A DNA stretch of 10,181 nt. Source: Candidatus Methylomirabilota bacterium. Its GTDB lineage: Bacteria; Methylomirabilota; Methylomirabilia; Methylomirabilales; Methylomirabilaceae. Below, in pieces: positions 6,538 through 10,181 of the stretch (its first letter is position 1; each line of letters opens with the position of its first letter). The translations under genes were made by a program, and so were the position numbers. The notes beneath the pieces are model-generated. The model saw only the letters and a program-made list of their open reading frames with translations. It made no database searches and was not told where the DNA came from. The stretch is taken from assembly GCA_003105305.1 (NCBI GenBank), contig PQAQ01000052.1, positions 1 to 10,181 on the forward strand. The letters are read 5' to 3'.

Positions 6538-6687
6538 TTCAGAGCAGTGCGGGCTAATATTACCACGCTGGCCGTCGATGCGATCCTAAACGCCGCGAAC
6601 CAGTTGTTGTTGGGCGGAGGCGGGGTGGATGGCGCGATTCATCGAGTAGCCGGGCCTGGATTGCTGGCCGAGTGCCGTACGCTGAAC
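6538..6687 (+). pseudogene. Macrodomain (ADP-ribose-binding) gene remnant
   Basis: A 50-residue stretch is unmistakably the N-terminal part of a macrodomain: [20 protein letters not shown], then [15 protein letters not shown] and [15 protein letters not shown]. The canonical Asn-Ala-Ala-Asn and [13 protein letters not shown]-ribose loop residues are all kept. Macrodomains need about 140-170 residues. After CRTLN the similarity stops abruptly, and the second ligand loop (HTVGP and the later TGIYGYP-type loop) is not found in any of the three forward frames. The same frame runs on to a stop at 6849 with unrelated, Arg/Cys-rich sequence. The frame upstream to 6418 has no family similarity and no clear ribosome site. 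I read it as a truncated relic, since half a fold is unlikely to work. Macrodomain proteins usually remove or bind ADP-ribose. Confidence 0.65.
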
Positions 6688-6739
6688 AGAGGGGCTTTTG
6701 GTGGGGTAGGTAGCGGTATTCCTCAGACAGTGCGATGGC

Positions 6740-6769
6740 TTGACACCCCTCCGGCGTTCGTGATAGCGT
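6740..6769 (+). promoter_or_regulatory. Candidate promoter for the icd–mdh operon
   Basis: A perfect TTGACA (6740-6745) is followed after 18 bases by TAGCGT (6764-6769). A TG one base before it (6761-6762) makes an extended -10 element. Transcription would start near 6776, giving a leader of about 100 bases before icd. The -10 itself matches only 3 of 6 consensus bases, so the call rests on the -35 and the TG. Confidence 0.4.
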
Positions 6770-6876
6770 GCGCCTCGCGGCCGATCTTTTCGCAATGTTG
6801 GCGGAGGAGAGGCCTGCCCACGCCGACGTGCAAGTGCGGTGGCGCATGAAAAAGGATACCGGTCAGGGAGATACCG

Positions 6877-8295
6877 ATGATGGATCGAGGTGAAGGGCTG
6901 CAGATACCGAAAGACGGTCGCGCAATTACCGTGGAGGATGGCCGGTTAAACGTCCCGGATCATCCGATCATCCCGTTCATCGAGGGCGACGGGACCGGGC
7001 GAGATATCTGGCGCGCCTCAGTCCGCGTGTTCGATGCGGCGGTCAAACGCGCCTATGGCGGGCAGCGCCGGATCGCCTGGCTAGAGGTCTACGCAGGCGA
7101 GAAGGCGTTCAATACCCTGAAGACCTGGTTGCCGGAGGAGACCACGCAGGCCTTCCGCGCCTATGTGGTTGGCATCAAGGGACCGCTTACGACGCCCGTG
7201 GGCGGCGGCATCCGAAGCCTGAACGTCGCGCTCCGCCAACTGCTCGACCTGTATGTCTGTCTCAGGCCGGTCCGGTACATTTGCGGCGTCCCGAGCCCGG
7301 TGAAGCGTCCCGAACAGGTCGATATGGTGATCTTCCGGGAAAATACAGAGGATATCTACGCCGGGATCGAGTGGGAGGCGCATTCGCCTGAGGTGGGCAG
7401 GGTCATCCGCTTTCTGCAGAAGGAGATGGGGGTGAAGAAGATCCGCTTTCCGGAAAGCTCCGCGATCGGCATTAAGCCGGTCAGTCGGGAAGGGAGCGAG
7501 CGGCTGATCGACGCCGCGATTGAGTACGCCCTCCGACATCGACGGAAGTCCGTGACGATGGTCCACAAGGGGAACATTATGAAGTTCACGGAAGGCGCGT
7601 TTCGGGACTGGGGATATGCGTTGGCGGCCCGCAAATACCGCCATGAGACGGTCAGCCTCCGAGAAAGTTGGATTCTCGACAACAAAGCGCAGAAGCCCAA
7701 CCTCACGGTTGAGGAGAATGCGCTGGCCATCGATCCCGGTTATAAAGATATGACGCCGGACCGACAGGCAAAGGTCCGTGAGGAGGTCGAGGCCGCCCTT
7801 GCGCTGTGGTCCACGCACGGCGATGCGCAGTGGAAGCGCAAGCTGATGATCAAGGACGCGATCGCCGACATCACGCTGCAGCAGGTGCTGACGCGAGCCG
7901 ACGAGTTCGACGTGATCGCGACGCTGAATCTGAACGGCGACTATCTGTCGGATGCGCTTGCCGCCCAGATCGGCGGGATCGGGATTGCGCCCGGTGGGAA
8001 TATCAACTATCGGACCGGTCATGCGATCTTTGAGGCAACCCACGGGACGGCGCCGAAATACGCCGATATGGACAAGGTCAATCCCGGCTCGGTCATCCTG
8101 TCCGGCGAGATGATGCTGCGGCATCTCGGTTGGAATGAGGCGGCCGACCTGGTGATCCGTGGGCTGGAGGAGACTATCGCTCGGCGGCAGGTTACCTACG
8201 ACTTTGCCAGACTGCTGCGCGCCGAGGGGGCGACCGATGTGAAAGAGCTGAAGTGCTCCGAATTCGCGACAGCCGTGATCGAGAGCATGGGTTAA
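6877..8295 (+). CDS. icd: Isocitrate dehydrogenase, NADP-dependent
   Basis: It oxidatively decarboxylates isocitrate to 2-oxoglutarate in the TCA cycle, producing NADPH and CO2. The whole protein aligns with the E. coli-type family. [12 protein letters not shown] (110-121) holds Ser114, equivalent to the substrate-contact and phosphorylation serine of E. coli. [10 protein letters not shown] (154-163), [11 protein letters not shown] (230-240) and [10 protein letters not shown] (351-360) give the Tyr, Lys and metal-binding Asp residues. [17 protein letters not shown] (389-405) with Lys394/Tyr395, plus Tyr441 and Arg445 in VTYDFARL, match the residues that select NADP over NAD. The length is 472 aa against about 416 in E. 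coli. Much of the excess is an extra helical, charged segment at about 288-322, like that of longer forms in cyanobacteria. ATG 6877 (or 6880, the next codon) has CAGGGAG about 7 bases upstream. mdh follows after 3 bases. Confidence 0.97.
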   Translation: MMDRGEGLQIPKDGRAITVEDGRLNVPDHPIIPFIEGDGTGRDIWRASVRVFDAAVKRAYGGQRRIAWLEVYAGEKAFNTLKTWLPEETTQAFRAYVVGIKGPLTTPVGGGIRSLNVALRQLLDLYVCLRPVRYICGVPSPVKRPEQVDMVIFRENTEDIYAGIEWEAHSPEVGRVIRFLQKEMGVKKIRFPESSAIGIKPVSREGSERLIDAAIEYALRHRRKSVTMVHKGNIMKFTEGAFRDWGYALAARKYRHETVSLRESWILDNKAQKPNLTVEENALAIDPGYKDMTPDRQAKVREEVEAALALWSTHGDAQWKRKLMIKDAIADITLQQVLTRADEFDVIATLNLNGDYLSDALAAQIGGIGIAPGGNINYRTGHAIFEATHGTAPKYADMDKVNPGSVILSGEMMLRHLGWNEAADLVIRGLEETIARRQVTYDFARLLRAEGATDVKELKCSEFATAVIESMG

Positions 8296-8298
8296 TCG

Positions 8299-9228
8299 AT
8301 GCGACCGAAGGTGACCGTCGTCGGCGGTGCGGGCAATGTGGGCGCCACCGTCGGCCAGTATCTAGTTGCGAAGGAACTGGCCGATGTGGTGTTGATCGAT
8401 ATCCTGGAGAGCGTCCAACATGGACGGGCGCTGGATCTGCTTGAGACCGGTCCGATCCTGGGATCCAATAGCCGGATCGTTGGGACTAGGGAGTACCGCG
8501 ACACCGCTGACTCTGACATTGTGGTGGTGACGGCCGGCATCCCGAGAAAGCCGGGGATGAGCCGGGATGACCTGCTCAACACAAATGCCAGGATCGTGGG
8601 CGAGGTCGTCGATCGGATTACCGCCCATTCGCCGCGTTGTATCCTAATCGTTGTCAGTAACCCGCTCGATGCGATGACCCAACTGGCGCTTAAGCGAAGC
8701 GGCTTTACCCGGGAGCGGGTTATCGGTATGGCAGGCGTGCTGGATGCTGCGCGGATGCAGACCTTTATTGCGCAGGAGCTTCGAGTCTCTGTTGAGAATG
8801 TGCACGCCTGTGTGCTCGGCGGCCATGGCGATGCGATGGTGCCGCTTCCCCGGTATTCAACGGTTGCCGGGATTCCAATCACCGAACTGCTGCCGCCTGA
8901 GCGGGTCGAGGCGTTGGTCAAGCGGACAGCCGGGGGCGGGGGAGAGATCCTGGCGCTGCTGGGAACCGGAAGCGCGTATTACGCGCCGGGCGCCTCGGTT
9001 GTGGAGATGGTCGAGGCGATTCTAAAGGACAGGAAGAAGATCCTGCCTTGTTGCGTCTATCTGGACGGGGAGTACGGGATACATGGATTGTGTGTTGGCG
9101 TTCCGGTCAAGTTGGGCGCTGGCGGAGTTGAGCAGATCATCGAAATCCGACTGACACCCGACGAGACGACGGCGCTGCACCGATCAGCGGCCGCCGTCAA
9201 AGAACTGGTTGACATCCTGAAGCTCTGA
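8299..9228 (+). CDS. mdh: Malate dehydrogenase, LDH-like type (NAD)
   Basis: It interconverts malate and oxaloacetate with NAD in the cytoplasm. At 309 aa it is the LDH-like tetrameric form, not the longer mitochondrial-type enzyme. The nucleotide fold starts at GGAGNVGAT (9-17), and Asp34 at the end of the second strand indicates NAD. The mobile loop [13 protein letters not shown] (81-93) has Arg83 and Arg89, which choose malate over lactate, where lactate dehydrogenases carry Gln. Asn121 in SNPLD, Asp149 and Arg152 in DAARMQ, and catalytic His176 in [11 protein letters not shown] complete the active site. It begins 3 bases after the icd stop and is surely co-transcribed and probably translationally coupled, as no good ribosome site stands alone. 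Pairing with icd and the downstream respiratory gene indicates one TCA-cycle operon. Confidence 0.97.
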   Translation: MRPKVTVVGGAGNVGATVGQYLVAKELADVVLIDILESVQHGRALDLLETGPILGSNSRIVGTREYRDTADSDIVVVTAGIPRKPGMSRDDLLNTNARIVGEVVDRITAHSPRCILIVVSNPLDAMTQLALKRSGFTRERVIGMAGVLDAARMQTFIAQELRVSVENVHACVLGGHGDAMVPLPRYSTVAGIPITELLPPERVEALVKRTAGGGGEILALLGTGSAYYAPGASVVEMVEAILKDRKKILPCCVYLDGEYGIHGLCVGVPVKLGAGGVEQIIEIRLTPDETTALHRSAAAVKELVDILKL

Positions 9229-9238
9229 ACGGTAGATC
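9209..9238 (+). promoter_or_regulatory. Weak candidate internal promoter before the lipoprotein gene
   Basis: TTGACA (9209-9214), embedded in the last codons of mdh, is followed after 18 bases by TAGATC (9233-9238), a 3-of-6 match. If used, it would let the abundant-type small lipoprotein be made independently of icd–mdh. The -35 word may simply be coding sequence for Val-Asp-Ile. Confidence 0.22.
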
Positions 9239-9260
9239 GTGTACTGTAAACCTTTCACAG

Positions 9261-9266
9261 AAGGAG
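9261..9266 (+). promoter_or_regulatory. Ribosome binding site fixing the lipoprotein start
   Basis: AAGGAG lies 8 bases before ATG 9275. It excludes the longer frame that opens at GTG 9239, which would put an unsuitable leader (YCKPFTEGEW) before the signal peptide. Confidence 0.75.
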
Positions 9267-9274
9267 AATGGGCC

Positions 9275-9547
9275 ATGACAAAACTGCGAAACCGATATCT
9301 GGGTTCCTTGGTGCTGGCTGTCGGGCTGTTGGTTGCCGGCTGCGGCCAGGAGATGAAGAAGGAGAATGAGCAACTGAAAACGCAGGTAGCGAACCTTCAG
9401 AAAGAGAATACCGATCTCAAGGCTGAGTCGGTGACGCTGAAGGGCGAGAACGAGGCGATGAAGAAGGAACTCGATGAGATGAAGGCGCAGGTGGAACAGA
9501 TGCAACAGCAGATGAAGGGCAAAGGCCGACCTGTCAAGAAAAAGTAA
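9275..9547 (+). CDS. Small Lpp-like lipoprotein made of a continuous coiled coil
   Basis: A 90-aa protein. Residues 1-22 are a lipoprotein signal peptide (basic MTKLRNR, hydrophobic core, lipobox VAGC with Cys23). After cleavage about 68 residues remain, to be lipidated and sent to the outer or inner membrane. From Met27 to Met80 it is one unbroken coiled coil: the heptad d positions are M27, L34, L41, L48, L55, M62, M69 and M76, exactly seven apart. Asn sits at alternate a positions (31, 45, 59). The sequence then loosens into a basic tail ending GRPVKKK. The size and final lysine recall the Braun lipoprotein that is bonded to peptidoglycan, but there is no sequence match that I can verify. 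Lying between mdh and the succinate dehydrogenase gene, it is likely co-transcribed with them. Its function is unknown; structural tethering of the envelope is an inference. Confidence 0.82.
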   Translation: MTKLRNRYLGSLVLAVGLLVAGCGQEMKKENEQLKTQVANLQKENTDLKAESVTLKGENEAMKKELDEMKAQVEQMQQQMKGKGRPVKKK

Positions 9548-9588
9548 CTGCGTGAGTTAAGCGTGCAAGGTTGGCCCTTGGGAGATCT

Positions 9589-10181
9589 ATGATCGAAGAT
9601 CATCTGAGCAACCAGCGGGGGCAGATTGCTGCGCCGGCCTTGGGGCGAGAGTTCTGGTGGCTGCAGCCGATGCTCATCGTGTTGGCGTTAAGCGGATTCA
9701 TGATCTATACGGCCTGGGCGGTCCTTCAGGGAGACCACTATGAGTATAAGAACTACTTTTCACCCTTCTATCCGGCGTTTGCCAAGCCTGCGTGGTGGCC
9801 GCTCTCACCGGCCTTCCTGATCCTCTGGGCGCCGGCGGGTTTTCGATTTAGCTGCTATTACTTTCGAAAGGTCTTTCATCGTTCGTTTTTACTGACTCCG
9901 CCGGCCTGCGCGGTGGCCGACGCGCGGGCCGGCTATACTGGGGAATCCCGATTCCCGCTGATCCTGATGAATTTCCATCGTTACTTTCTCTACCTGGCCA
10001 TGGTTGAGCTGGTCATCCTCTGGTATCATGCGGCCCGCAGTGTGGTCTTTGACGGACGGCTCGGCGCAGGGATAGGCTCGCTGGTGATGGTGAGCAATGT
10101 TGCTCTCCTCACTCTGTACCTGACCTCATGCCACTCCTTCCGACATCTCATTGGCGGTCGGCTCGATTGTTTCTCGGTTTG
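9589..10181 (+). CDS. Succinate dehydrogenase-type membrane anchor (SdhC-like), 3' end cut by window
   Basis: The first 197 residues of an integral membrane protein are present, and the frame is open to the window end. Hydrophobic segments lie at about 26-46, 72-86, 132-152 and 161-180. The pattern is that of the anchor subunit found with sdhA/sdhB in Actinobacteria and relatives: FWWLQPMLIVLALSGF at the start, LQGDHYEYKNYFSPFYP, CYYFRKVFHRSFLLTPPACAV (in two parts from Cys89), RFPLILMNFHRYF and the terminal SCHSFRHLIGGRL. It should place the flavoprotein and iron-sulfur subunits on the membrane and hand electrons to quinone. Cys89, Cys107, His130, Cys181, His182 and His186 are candidates for cofactor ligands. 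ATG 9589 has GGGAG about 6 bases upstream, 41 bases after the lipoprotein stop. sdhA and sdhB are expected just beyond the window. Family recognition is from memory, so the subunit letter is left open. Confidence 0.75.
   Translation, partial: MIEDHLSNQRGQIAAPALGREFWWLQPMLIVLALSGFMIYTAWAVLQGDHYEYKNYFSPFYPAFAKPAWWPLSPAFLILWAPAGFRFSCYYFRKVFHRSFLLTPPACAVADARAGYTGESRFPLILMNFHRYFLYLAMVELVILWYHAARSVVFDGRLGAGIGSLVMVSNVALLTLYLTSCHSFRHLIGGRLDCFSV

Noticed and set aside
7081..8124. A 347-codon - strand frame over icd
   Set aside because: It is antisense to an unambiguous isocitrate dehydrogenase; its length is explained by codon bias.
9239..9274. Longer lipoprotein start at GTG 9239
   Set aside because: It would place polar residues and the ribosome site before the signal peptide; ATG 9275 has AAGGAG at the right distance and gives a standard lipoprotein leader.
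9564..9578. CAAGG/CCTTG hairpin between the lipoprotein and SdhC-like genes as a terminator
   Set aside because: It is a 5-bp stem without a T-run, and the next ribosome site follows immediately, so read-through is more likely.

Overview
The window reads as a chromosomal piece of a GC-rich, non-enteric bacterium. The TCA-cycle order icd–mdh–coiled-coil lipoprotein–actinobacterial-type succinate dehydrogenase anchor, with an egtD-led operon and base composition in the high fifties, fits a lineage such as NC10 (Candidatus Methylomirabilis-like). That assignment is an inference from gene content; the sequence contains no marker RNA to confirm it.

Region 1 (1-3462, + strand): a probable sigma70 promoter drives egtD (histidine N-alpha-methyltransferase, first step of ergothioneine synthesis). 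Two genes follow closely: an ABC ATPase without CBS domains, and a fused permease/substrate-binding protein of the OpuC/EgtU type. Together they look like a module that makes and/or imports hercynine or ergothioneine. This is the most interesting system in the window.

Region 2 (3463-6876): an accessory block, mostly on the - strand. It holds a VapBC-type toxin-antitoxin pair (AbrB-fold antitoxin, PIN toxin) with a well-formed promoter that carries a 12-bp palindrome between its -35 and -10 boxes. Next comes a two-gene unit of unknown function: a three-helix membrane protein followed by a serine alpha/beta hydrolase. A 657-base stretch then contains a decayed macrodomain fragment, three copies of a 7-bp word in alternating orientation, and a probable promoter for icd.

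Region 3 (6877-10181, + strand): NADP-type isocitrate dehydrogenase, LDH-like malate dehydrogenase, a small outer-surface lipoprotein that is almost entirely a regular coiled coil, and the start of a membrane-anchor subunit gene of a succinate dehydrogenase, cut by the window end. The first and second genes are 3 bases apart. The whole set probably forms one TCA/respiratory operon, perhaps with a secondary promoter before the lipoprotein.
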